From contig JBMORL010000055.1 of the NCBI GenBank assembly GCA_049322335.1, positions 1 through 64,000 of the forward strand: a DNA stretch of 64,000 nucleotides. The letters are read 5' to 3'. This DNA is from JBMORL01 sp049322335 (GTDB lineage Bacteria; Bacteroidota; Bacteroidia; Flavobacteriales_D; UBA2798). A program made the position numbers and the translations under genes. Of this stretch, positions 43,310 to 51,808 are shown piece by piece (positions within the stretch are counted from its first letter, which is position 1; each line of letters begins with the position of its first letter). The notes under the pieces were generated by a model, which searched no databases, was not told the origin of the DNA, and was given only the letters and a program-made list of their open reading frames with translations.

Positions 43310-43828
43310 ATGAAAAAGCTAACATTACTTCTTTCCTCACTGTTTGTTTTTGCCGTAGTTGCAAAATCACAGGAATTAAAAATCAACGATGCAGGTGTAA
43401 AAATTTCTTTTACTTTTCCTGCAGATAATTGCACAGGAACCATAGGCGGGCTGGATGCACATATCACTTTTGATGCTGCCAAACCCGAGAGCGCTGTTAT
43501 TTACGGAAGCGTAAAAGTAAGTACCATTAATACAGGAACTCCCAAAAGAGACGATCACCTGAAATCAGCAGATTATTTTGATGCGGTGAAATATCCCACT
43601 ATCGATTTTAAAGCCAAAAAAGTGGAAAAAACTGCCAAAGGGTTTAAGATGACAGGGATAATGATCATTAAGAATGTGGAAAAAGAAGTCGTGTTTAATT
43701 TTACTTATACCGACCTTACTTTTAAAGCTTCAGCAGTAATTTATGTGAAAGATTTTGGTATGATGGTTAAAAAAGAAAGAGAAGCTACCAAAACAACTAT
43801 TTCGATCACTATTCCTATCTTAGGATAA
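43310..43828 (+). CDS. Periplasmic YceI-family lipid-binding protein
   Basis: 172 residues with a signal peptide (MKKLTLLLSSLFVFAVVAKSQ) and the YceI beta-barrel: INDAGVKISFTF, ITFDAAKPESAVIYGSVKVSTI, RDDHLKSADYFDAVKYPTI and FTYTDLTFKASAVIY. YceI proteins bind polyisoprenoids in the periplasm; some are induced by stress. It is followed nine bases later by a second YceI gene. Confidence 0.93.
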   Translation: MKKLTLLLSSLFVFAVVAKSQELKINDAGVKISFTFPADNCTGTIGGLDAHITFDAAKPESAVIYGSVKVSTINTGTPKRDDHLKSADYFDAVKYPTIDFKAKKVEKTAKGFKMTGIMIIKNVEKEVVFNFTYTDLTFKASAVIYVKDFGMMVKKEREATKTTISITIPILG

Positions 43829-43837
43829 TAAAGTAAT

Positions 43838-44515
43838 ATGAAAAAACTCTGGATCTGGGTTATTATAGCAATGGCTGTAGCTGCGGTTACAGCCATTATT
43901 TTTATATTTTTTGTACCCTGGGGTGCAGCCAAAAGTGAAGTAGAAAAATCGAAAGTAGAGCAGTCGGATTCGCTGGTGAAAAGCGGAAGCGGGAAGATGA
44001 TCAATAACCTGGATGTTTTACAGGGAAGTTATGTTTCACATAATACAAAAGATAAAATCACTTCCGAAATTTTTTTCCAGGTGGAAGGAATGCAGGAAAC
44101 GATTGGTAAGTTCAATGATTTTACCCTCGAATTCACCGGTGGAGAGAAAAAATCGGTGAAGGCCATTATTCAATCGGCTTCGTTGTTTACGGATAACGAA
44201 TACCGTGATGAACACCTGATGGAGGCCGATTTTTTCAATGTAGAAACGTATGCCACCATCGAATTTGTTTCCTCAGAAGTTTCCCTGGGCGATACTTCTT
44301 ATGTGGCCAAAGGGGAAATCAATTTTATAGGAAAAAAATTCCCTCTTGATGTTCCTTTTACATTTATCGGAAAAGGAAAATATGATGACGGAAAAGAATT
44401 TGCTGCCTTCGAAGGGCGTTTTGATTTTGACCGTATCAAATACGGAATGGCCGAAGATGCTTCTATCGGCAACGTAGCCAAAGTTTGGTTTTATGCCGAA
44501 CTGGTAAAGAAATAA
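43838..44515 (+). CDS. Membrane-anchored YceI-family protein
   Basis: 225 residues with an N-terminal anchor helix (residues 4-25, uncut because no typical cleavage site follows), a linker, then a YceI barrel (about 55-225) with RDEHLMEADFFNVETYATIEF and VPFTFIGKGKYDD. It is probably the inner-membrane-attached partner of the periplasmic paralogue nine bases upstream. Its stop abuts that of the convergent lipoprotein gene. Confidence 0.9.
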   Translation: MKKLWIWVIIAMAVAAVTAIIFIFFVPWGAAKSEVEKSKVEQSDSLVKSGSGKMINNLDVLQGSYVSHNTKDKITSEIFFQVEGMQETIGKFNDFTLEFTGGEKKSVKAIIQSASLFTDNEYRDEHLMEADFFNVETYATIEFVSSEVSLGDTSYVAKGEINFIGKKFPLDVPFTFIGKGKYDDGKEFAAFEGRFDFDRIKYGMAEDASIGNVAKVWFYAELVKK

Positions 44516-45307
44516 TCAGTTTTGTTTTATTCCTGTAAACTGTTTGCGGATAATTATACTGCTTCCTGTATCAGGCATGGGGCTTTTGTAATAATAATCA
44601 ATAAAAATCCTTCCGTTGGAGTAATGCCCGAATCCTTTTGGTGCGCTGTTGGTGTAGCCGGTAACTTCTGCATATTCTGACAGCGAATCACATTCGTTAT
44701 TCATTGAAAAATGAAAAGCTGTTTGCTGGTTAGGGATCTGCATATAGGTATTGATTCCATTAGGCAGATTTTTTATAACATACGAAATGCAACAGGCCGG
44801 CCCGCTTCCGTAATTATCAGTACGCGTTAATTCTATGCTGAATGTATCGGAAGGATTTTCCAGGTTATAACCATTGTAAATTCCCAGCCAGGGAACGGCA
44901 TTTTTTTTCAGGAATACGATCTTTTCTGAAAGAGGATCTTCAGAAACTGATAATTGAATGGCCACGGCCCGTGTTTCTCCTTCTTCCACACTGTCGGGAT
45001 GAAAAATGAATTTTGCTTTTTTACCCGAAGTGGTAACAGAAGCGGCAACAGGACAATTCCATTGCGGGTTAAGGCCATCGGTGGAAAGAGTTACTTCCAG
45101 CAACTGGTATCCCGAAGGATCGGTTTCATATTTATGAAAATAGAAGGTATCTGTTTCAAAAAAGAAAAGATTACAGATATATTCTCCTGATGAAATTTTT
45201 GTTTCAGGAAGTACATACGGCTTTTCTTCCGTTGAATGATCTTTTTTGCAGCCGATAACAAGCAGTGCGGAAAACGTTATATAACAGGCAGCTTGTTTCA
45301 TACGCAT
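44516..45307 (-). CDS. Hypothetical lipoprotein
   Basis: 263 residues with lipobox LVIGC (Cys near 20) and a Tyr-rich all-beta body that resembles loosely DUF4843-type surface lipoproteins (VLPETKISSGEYICNLFFF, EIVFLKKNAVPWLGIY). The start lies one base after the stop of the cupredoxin gene, so it is last of a three-gene unit. Function unknown. Confidence 0.65.
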   Translation of the reverse strand: MRMKQAACYITFSALLVIGCKKDHSTEEKPYVLPETKISSGEYICNLFFFETDTFYFHKYETDPSGYQLLEVTLSTDGLNPQWNCPVAASVTTSGKKAKFIFHPDSVEEGETRAVAIQLSVSEDPLSEKIVFLKKNAVPWLGIYNGYNLENPSDTFSIELTRTDNYGSGPACCISYVIKNLPNGINTYMQIPNQQTAFHFSMNNECDSLSEYAEVTGYTNSAPKGFGHYSNGRIFIDYYYKSPMPDTGSSIIIRKQFTGIKQN

Positions 45308-45308
45308 G

Positions 45309-45911
45309 TTATTCTTTTACCAGTTTCATCACCGATTTTTTATTCTCCGAAAAAACAGCAAGAAAATAAAATCCCGGAACGAAAGCTGATGTATTAATAT
45401 ACAGCGTTCCTCTTCCGGTGTACGGGTATTGTCCGATCATTTTCCCATTAATATCTGAAATCACAAAACGAGCTTCACTGTTTCCGGTAACTTTTATATC
45501 TAACCGGTCGTCAAATGGGTTGTTGCAGGTAAACAGCACAGCTTTTTCTTTTTCGTCTCCTGCTGATTGTGGCGGATTGACTATGATAACGCCTTTCATC
45601 TCGTCTGAGAGAATGTGAAAGGAGCAGGCGAAATAATAGGTTTTTACCGAATCGGGCACCCAGTCAAATGTCCCCACGGCATAGTTGAATCCACCGGGAT
45701 AATAATCCATATTGTTGTTAACATATCCCCACTGCGTTATTTCTGCCGCATCATGACCGATGTTGATGATAAAACGAATGGTATCTCCTATATAAATATT
45801 CGCTGTATCGGGATCAAAAGTGGTTCCGATGGTTTTAACATTTACTGTAACGGCTTTAGTAGTATGTAAAGCAAAAATAAAGGGCAACAGTAATAAAAAA
45901 CCTTTCTTCAT
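45309..45911 (-). CDS. Secreted cupredoxin (plastocyanin-like) with T9SS tail
   Basis: 200 residues: signal peptide (1-20), a plastocyanin/azurin-type domain (21-115) with type 1 copper ligands His53 (IGHDAAEI), Cys96, His99 and Met105 (FACSFHILSDEM), and a T9SS tail (ISDINGKMIGQYP). It should carry electrons or buffer copper outside the outer membrane. It lies six bases after the stop of the 692-residue T9SS protein and one base before the lipoprotein gene. Confidence 0.88.
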   Translation of the reverse strand: MKKGFLLLLPFIFALHTTKAVTVNVKTIGTTFDPDTANIYIGDTIRFIINIGHDAAEITQWGYVNNNMDYYPGGFNYAVGTFDWVPDSVKTYYFACSFHILSDEMKGVIIVNPPQSAGDEKEKAVLFTCNNPFDDRLDIKVTGNSEARFVISDINGKMIGQYPYTGRGTLYINTSAFVPGFYFLAVFSENKKSVMKLVKE

Positions 45912-45917
45912 GGCAGA

Positions 45918-47978
45918 TTATTTTAGTACTACCAGTTTCCGGGTAACAGTACTATTATTTGCTGAAGATGAAAACTTCACCATATAATTTCCGGCAGCGA
46001 TATTTTCCATTGACAATTCTGCTGTTTGCGAAGTAATCATTTTACTGAAAACCATATTTCCGGCCAAATCGAATATCTCGATTGTAAAGTTTTCGGTAAA
46101 GGTGGTATTAATGTTCAGCGTTCCGTTTTCGTATAACGGGTTAGGGTAAAGCGCAACAGCCGGCTCCTGGTTTTTTGTTTCTGAAATTCCATCGGCCTGG
46201 AAATCGATACGTACAACCTGGTTGGTAGTAGCATTTACATACCAGATTTTTCCGTCAGGGCCTATTTTTACGCCCATAATTCCCGGTGTTCCGGTAACGA
46301 TTCTTTCGAGTTCTGTAGCAGCACCTGTAATATCATAAATAACGATATCCCCGGTAGTATGATCAGAAACGATCATCCTGTTTCCGATAACGTCAATGCC
46401 GCTGGGCTCTGTAAGGCCTGTGTTTACATACACTTCGGATGTATAGCCGGTATATACAGATGATTCTGCTGTTGTTTCATAGGGAGTGAATGTTCCGGTT
46501 TGAGTTCCGGTGGTTACGTCCATTCTCACTATTCGTGCATTTTCACTGTCAACAATATACAGCCAGTTGGTGTTTTTGTCGCGCACAAGATGGCTTACCA
46601 CGTGATGTGCGGGATCTTCGGTAAGGCCAAGGCCGGTATATTTTCTTACAATAGCATCACCATGATAACTGTTTCCGGGGCCATGATCCACATTAAAATC
46701 ATAATAGGTTACCGAGTTACTGGTTCCGTCATTCACCCAGAAAATATTGTCTGTTTCGCTGGCAATTCCCATTGAATAGGGACTTTCGTGCAGCATATCC
46801 AGATGCGAACCATTTCCTCCCGAGGGCTGGGCATAAATCAACGGATCACTCGACCACAACGATGGCCCGGTGAATGGATTTCCTCCATCGTGGTTGGCAT
46901 CAAACACTCCGGGTGATGTTGCAAAATTCTCATTGTTGCTGAAGGCAATGGCTGTTGGCAACGACATAAAATGCAGCGCATTTCCGTCCTGTTGCACCAA
47001 TTCAGTTTGTCCTGTCAATCCTGCATTGGAAATTTTCACTGTTCTTCCTCCCGACATTTCTGTTTCCTTACGAACTACCCACAACTCGTAACGCGTAAGA
47101 ACAGGGTGGAAGTCGAGGTCGCGGGGAACAACGATTCCGTCTGTTGATCCTGCAATAACAGTCAACACCGGGGTTATTCCTATATAATTATCCACGATAA
47201 CCGGGATAGCAGGGCCTACAGTTACTGATTTTGAAACGGTATCGTCATTCATATACATATCAGCATTTCCATCAAGGTTGGAAGCCCATGCTTTTACAGT
47301 GTATGCTCCGTTGGTGGATGCATTCCATGCGGTGGGATGGGAAAAAGAATACTCTGTAAAAGGGAGAATATTCAACCCGGTTAAAGGTGCTGAAACAGGT
47401 GCACCGTTATTGATATTGTAATTGATGTCAAGGCTGGTGATGGTATTGGTACTGCGGTTGAACAGCGTTCCGGAAATGGTATTGTTTCCAATATTTACAT
47501 AACTGTCCATATTAATTTTTTCACCTTTCATGTCCCATGCGTTCGGGGGATTTACTGTAAAAGTATTCCGCGTTCCTGCATTGGCACCGGTTCCTCCCTG
47601 GAAATCATACATGGGAAATCCGTCAATATAAACGGTAAAATCAGCGCCATTGTCGCCCCAATCGTCAATAAATAATATATCCAAAACGGTTCCCTGTGTA
47701 ATGCACCAGGGTCCTTCGGTAATAGTTATATTATTTCCATATCCGCCCGGGGTTTGATTTTGAGCGCTTCCTCCTGTACAACCAACGGCAGTATTTCCTC
47801 CGGCAAAAATAGTTCCGGTTCCGCAGGCATTTCCTGTGGGAAGAAGCTGCCAGTAAATTTCATAGCCGTAATTGTCGGTTTGCACATCAATAGTTACTTC
47901 CGATTCCCCGATATTGCACTGGGAAAAGGTGAAATGGGCAAAGCCGAGGGAAAGAAGAGTAAAGAATGTCTTTTTCAT
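45918..47978 (-). CDS. Secreted propeller-like (NHL-repeat) T9SS protein
   Basis: From ATG 47978 (686 residues; TTG upstream would add six). Signal peptide (MKKTFFTLLSLGFAHFTFS), a calcium-binding-like N-terminal domain (LDILFIDDWGDNGADFTVYI), a beta domain (KIGMDSYVNIGNNTISGTLF), then repeated short motifs typical of NHL propellers (NTNWLYIVDSENARIVRM, GVKIGPDGKIWYVNATTN) and a T9SS tail (ALYPNPLYENG). Probably surface-exposed, binding partner unknown. First gene of a three-gene operon; -7 TACATTTG at 48001-47994. Confidence 0.85.
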   Translation of the reverse strand: MKKTFFTLLSLGFAHFTFSQCNIGESEVTIDVQTDNYGYEIYWQLLPTGNACGTGTIFAGGNTAVGCTGGSAQNQTPGGYGNNITITEGPWCITQGTVLDILFIDDWGDNGADFTVYIDGFPMYDFQGGTGANAGTRNTFTVNPPNAWDMKGEKINMDSYVNIGNNTISGTLFNRSTNTITSLDINYNINNGAPVSAPLTGLNILPFTEYSFSHPTAWNASTNGAYTVKAWASNLDGNADMYMNDDTVSKSVTVGPAIPVIVDNYIGITPVLTVIAGSTDGIVVPRDLDFHPVLTRYELWVVRKETEMSGGRTVKISNAGLTGQTELVQQDGNALHFMSLPTAIAFSNNENFATSPGVFDANHDGGNPFTGPSLWSSDPLIYAQPSGGNGSHLDMLHESPYSMGIASETDNIFWVNDGTSNSVTYYDFNVDHGPGNSYHGDAIVRKYTGLGLTEDPAHHVVSHLVRDKNTNWLYIVDSENARIVRMDVTTGTQTGTFTPYETTAESSVYTGYTSEVYVNTGLTEPSGIDVIGNRMIVSDHTTGDIVIYDITGAATELERIVTGTPGIMGVKIGPDGKIWYVNATTNQVVRIDFQADGISETKNQEPAVALYPNPLYENGTLNINTTFTENFTIEIFDLAGNMVFSKMITSQTAELSMENIAAGNYMVKFSSSANNSTVTRKLVVLK

Positions 47979-47993
47979 AGTGGTGGTTTTTTT

Positions 47994-48001
47994 CAAATGT
48001 A
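47994..48001 (-). promoter_or_regulatory. Probable -7 element for the cupredoxin operon
   Basis: On the minus strand TACATTTG matches TANNTTTG and ends about 16 bases before the ATG at 47978. No clear -33 TTTG. Confidence 0.45.
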
Positions 48002-48062
48002 AGGAAAGGCTGTGGGTTTGACCAGCATAAATCTTTGCAATTCTTGGATACTTAATACCTGT

Positions 48063-49259
48063 TTACATCTTGCCCATGTCGTGCCCTTCCATGGGATTGT
48101 TTCCTTTTCTGAAAATGAATTCGCTGTTAATCAGGTAGGCTCCGCTTGTCACTACCTTGTCGTTCTCCTTTAAACCTGACTTTATTTCTGTAAAACCGGC
48201 CGATTCCATACCGGTTTCCACCATGAGATTCTGATAAGTATGATGATCCGTTTCTATCCAAATGCTGTTACCTTTTCCATCACGCAGAATGGCATCGGTT
48301 GGAATGGCCAGGGCTGTGAATTCATTCATAACAATTAAAAAGTTGGCCTGCATACCCGGTTTTAGCCATAATTTTTCATTTTTTATTTCCACCCGTGCCA
48401 GGTTTATAGCGGAGGCTTCATTGAGTTCGGGGTGAACAAAAATAATTTTACCTGAAATTTTCATCTCCGGAAGGTCGGGGATAGTTATTGTTACCGGCAT
48501 ATCTTTTGTTATTTTACTAAGGTCGGCCTGGTATATTTCTGCTTCAGCCCAAAGCGTTGAATAATCTGAAAATTTCAGAATATTTTCGCCTTCCATCACA
48601 TAACTGCCTTCTTTTATCAAAACCGAAGAAATAATTCCGCTTTCGGGGCTTAGTATGGTGATGGTTTCGGGTATCGATTTGTTTTTTTCCAGTTGCTGCA
48701 CTTGTTTTCCGGTAAGTCCGTATAATATTAATTTTTCACGGGCACTGGCTATCCATCTTAAAATTTCGGGAGAATTGTTTTCCAGTTTTTCCTTTTTGTC
48801 GATGGCGAGCAACAGTTCTTTTAATGCGAGATGAATGTCTTCGCTGTAAATTTCATAAAGCGGCTCGCCTTTTACTACACGGCTGCCCTCGGTTTTGTAA
48901 TAGAGTTTTTCAATTCTTCCCATAGCGCGTGAACTTACCAGTTTTACTTTATTCTGGTCTTCGGCAAGGATTCCCGTAAGATTTAATTCTTCGTTCATTT
49001 TTCTTCTTTCTGCTTTTTGTGTTGCGATATGTCCCAGTTTCACCTGCTGGTCACTAAGCTGTAACCCGTTATGATTATCAGATTCTTTTATTTCCACTTT
49101 TGTAAGCGGCATTTTGCAGACAGGACAATTTCCCGGTTTGTTTTCTATTACCTGTGGATCCATAGAGCAGGTGTAGTAGACGCCTTCCTGCGGTTTTTCT
49201 TCATCCCTGCAGGATATAACAAGCAGGATGAAAAGGAAAAATATAATATGTTTATTCAT
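48063..49259 (-). CDS. CusB-type RND efflux adaptor with heavy-metal-binding domain, lipoprotein (second)
   Basis: 398 residues. A lipobox (LLVISC) leads to a heavy-metal-binding domain with YTCSMDPQVIENKPGNCPVC and MPLTKVE, then the CusB adaptor core: hairpin (about 130-190), lipoyl-like and beta-barrel domains, with ETITILSPESGIISSVLIK and KPGMQANFLIVM. Adaptors join an RND pump (here CusA) to a TolC channel and can bind copper or silver to load it. It is the last gene of the ArsR-led operon and overlaps the first adaptor gene by eight bases. Confidence 0.93.
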   Translation of the reverse strand: MNKHIIFFLFILLVISCRDEEKPQEGVYYTCSMDPQVIENKPGNCPVCKMPLTKVEIKESDNHNGLQLSDQQVKLGHIATQKAERRKMNEELNLTGILAEDQNKVKLVSSRAMGRIEKLYYKTEGSRVVKGEPLYEIYSEDIHLALKELLLAIDKKEKLENNSPEILRWIASAREKLILYGLTGKQVQQLEKNKSIPETITILSPESGIISSVLIKEGSYVMEGENILKFSDYSTLWAEAEIYQADLSKITKDMPVTITIPDLPEMKISGKIIFVHPELNEASAINLARVEIKNEKLWLKPGMQANFLIVMNEFTALAIPTDAILRDGKGNSIWIETDHHTYQNLMVETGMESAGFTEIKSGLKENDKVVTSGAYLINSEFIFRKGNNPMEGHDMGKM

Positions 49260-50529
49260 TGGAATTCATTTTAATAAAACTTTCGCTGTCGGTGAGCATT
49301 TGTCCGTTTTCGGCAATACTGTCGTTTTGTGAGATGCCCGAAATAATTTCAATTGAATTTCCTGATGTTGTGCCGGTAACCACTTTCACGGCATAGAACA
49401 AACCATCGTCTTTTTTGAACACGACTTTATTATTTCCGAGGTGAACGACTGATGAAGCCGGCACAAAAATTCCATTGTGGTTTCCTGCACCGGCAATTGC
49501 ATTTACAAACATTCCGATTTTTAAATTTCCGTTTGGATTGTTAAGATAGATTCGCACGGAAATATATTTTTCTCCGTTTTCATAAACAGGTTCAATAAAA
49601 TCAACATTTCCTTTTATCCTGAGTGGATTTTCCGTATCGGTAAATACTTCTGCAGGTTGTCCGGTTTTTATCGATGCGGCCTGATTCCCGGGAAAACGTA
49701 TTACGGCCCATACTTTTCGTGTATTATAAATAGTAAACAGGGTTTCACCTTTTTTTACATAGTCGCCCTGCTTTAAAACCAGGTTTTCATTTACTGAGTT
49801 TTGCATTTTCATTTCTTCAGCATTGGTTTTGCTGCTTGTTTTATCGTCCAGGATACCGCTTGCAGTACTGTATACCGTAATAGTTTTTAGTGTTTTTCCC
49901 GACAAACGAATTTCAGCGATCTGTTCAGAGGATAATCCTGCCAGCTTTAATTTTTTTTCTGTAGCTTCGATGAGTGAATGGTTTTCTGCATCATTTTTAA
50001 GAAGAAAAATATAATTTTCCTGCTCTGTTTCCAGTTCACGGCTGTAAATTTCCACTAATTTTTGTCCTTTTGAAACGGGTTGATGCCTGTATTTCACGAA
50101 TGATTTTTCTATCCAGCCGTCAATGCGTGCTGCCACAGAAAATTTTTCGCGATCGTCATAAGTGATTTTACCTGTTCCTTTCAATTCCAGCTGAATTTCT
50201 TTTTGCTGAGGAACGATCATTTTTACTTCAGACCTGATGTATTCGTTGGCAGGTTTCAGCAGCAACGAAATTTCATCTTTTATTTCTTTATTTTCATTTC
50301 CGGTGCTTTCAACGAGATTCATTCCGCATTTCGGGCATTTTCCGGGTTCGTTGCTCAGGATTTCAGGATGCATCGGACAAGTGTATTTTTTTTCCGGTTC
50401 TTTTTTGGCTTGCCCGTGAAGTTCATGGCCATGTTGTTGTGCATCTCCCCCGGTTTTTTTATCATCACCGGATACACATGCCATTCCGAAGAATGATGTT
50501 ATGAAAAAGATTTTATAAATAGTCGTCAT
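49252..50529 (-). CDS. cusB: CusB-type RND efflux adaptor with heavy-metal-binding domain, lipoprotein (first)
   Basis: 425 residues with lipobox FGMAC, a His-rich linker (HGHELHG) and a heavy-metal-binding domain YTCPMHPEILSNEPGKCPKC. The adaptor core follows, with ITVYSTASGILDDKTSS and IGMFVNAIAGAGN. Two adaptors with different metal-binding domains in one operon suggest a mixed or redundant assembly with the single pump. It overlaps the second adaptor gene by eight bases and follows the TolC gene by three bases. Confidence 0.93.
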   Translation of the reverse strand: MTTIYKIFFITSFFGMACVSGDDKKTGGDAQQHGHELHGQAKKEPEKKYTCPMHPEILSNEPGKCPKCGMNLVESTGNENKEIKDEISLLLKPANEYIRSEVKMIVPQQKEIQLELKGTGKITYDDREKFSVAARIDGWIEKSFVKYRHQPVSKGQKLVEIYSRELETEQENYIFLLKNDAENHSLIEATEKKLKLAGLSSEQIAEIRLSGKTLKTITVYSTASGILDDKTSSKTNAEEMKMQNSVNENLVLKQGDYVKKGETLFTIYNTRKVWAVIRFPGNQAASIKTGQPAEVFTDTENPLRIKGNVDFIEPVYENGEKYISVRIYLNNPNGNLKIGMFVNAIAGAGNHNGIFVPASSVVHLGNNKVVFKKDDGLFYAVKVVTGTTSGNSIEIISGISQNDSIAENGQMLTDSESFIKMNSNE

Positions 50530-50532
50530 ATG

Positions 50533-51798
50533 TTATCTTATTTCAAGTTCTTTTTCATATTCCACCTGTAGCAAAAGCAGCTGCATCAATTGATCGAGGT
50601 AAGTGAGCTGTGTAGTCTTAAGATTTTGCCAGGCATCGAGCACCATAAAAAGCATTTCGGTATTTTGTTCATAGGCCAGCAATTCGGTTTCGTAATTCTT
50701 TTTCATGGAAGGAAGGATAATTTCTTCAGTAAGCTCAATTTGTTTCTTTTTTCCTGCGATCTGTACTTTTATGAATTCAATTTTTCCGCTTACTTCGTTA
50801 ATATACTGCCGCTGTATTTCTTTTTTTTCAGTGATTTCATAATTCAATGATGCGACATTGGCCGTATACATACTTTTCGACCAGGAGGCGAAAGGGAAAG
50901 AAATCATAAACATCAGGCTGAATTGTTGTGGCTGCGTTCCGAAAGGAAACATGTGATCGTATCGTATTCCGTAGTCGGGATATTTTTGCGAAGATTGATA
51001 TTTTTGTTTTGAACCGAGTAAGCGGATTTCGCTGGAAATGGCTTTGTATCCGCTTCTTGATGATGCGATAAGGGAAGAATCGGTTGTTGTTTTCTCATAA
51101 TTTTTTATTTCAAACAAAGTATCTGTTTCAACAGGCTGATCTTTTTTTCTGTTCATTAATGTGTTTAACTGAATTTTTTTCTGACCGGTTTCCTGCAGCA
51201 CCATAACTTTCATTGCCTGTATTTCACCGAGCATGGCTTTTGCCTTGTAATAGGCATTTAATTTTTCCATGCCATAAGTATATTTCAGTTCTGTTGCTTT
51301 TATCAGATACTCTATCAGTTGTTCGCTTTCGTTTAGTATCAATAATTTTTTGTGCAGGATAAGTAATTCATAGTAGTTCATTTTTGCCATGGCCAGCATT
51401 TCATTTTTCATATCTTCTTTCATGGCCGAATCAACAGACGACATGTTGTTCATGTAGTCAGCATTGGCATCTCTTTTCTTTTTGTTGATGAACATCTGCT
51501 GGCCGGAAACCATAAATGAACCCATTCCGGGATTACCAGCGGCTTCATCACTTTTCCACATAGAAGGATTATAAGGTGTCATAAAAAATCCTGCTCCTGC
51601 CTGTGGCGGATCAAGAGCACGGGCACCTTTGGCCAGTTCATTCCATGCATTGATTCTCGCTTCCCAGGCATCAAACACCGGGTTTTCTGAAGCTACTGTA
51701 TGCAAAATACTGTCAAGCGACAGGCGCTGAGCCGGCAATGCCAGGCACGTTATACAGAAAATAAAAAGAACAATACTGTTTTTTTTCTTTACCTGCAT
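50533..51798 (-). CDS. TolC-family outer-membrane channel (CusC type)
   Basis: From ATG 51798 (421 residues; a TTG earlier overlaps the CusA stop). Signal peptide and OEP-type helical repeats (SVDSAMKEDMKNEMLAMAKMNYYE, LYLKATELKYTYGMEKLNAYYKAK style), with the second half repeating the pattern; this is the channel for metal efflux across the outer membrane. It starts about ten bases after the cusA stop and three bases before the first adaptor. Confidence 0.92.
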   Translation of the reverse strand: MQVKKKNSIVLFIFCITCLALPAQRLSLDSILHTVASENPVFDAWEARINAWNELAKGARALDPPQAGAGFFMTPYNPSMWKSDEAAGNPGMGSFMVSGQQMFINKKKRDANADYMNNMSSVDSAMKEDMKNEMLAMAKMNYYELLILHKKLLILNESEQLIEYLIKATELKYTYGMEKLNAYYKAKAMLGEIQAMKVMVLQETGQKKIQLNTLMNRKKDQPVETDTLFEIKNYEKTTTDSSLIASSRSGYKAISSEIRLLGSKQKYQSSQKYPDYGIRYDHMFPFGTQPQQFSLMFMISFPFASWSKSMYTANVASLNYEITEKKEIQRQYINEVSGKIEFIKVQIAGKKKQIELTEEIILPSMKKNYETELLAYEQNTEMLFMVLDAWQNLKTTQLTYLDQLMQLLLLQVEYEKELEIR

Positions 51799-51808
51799 AC
51801 TATGAATA

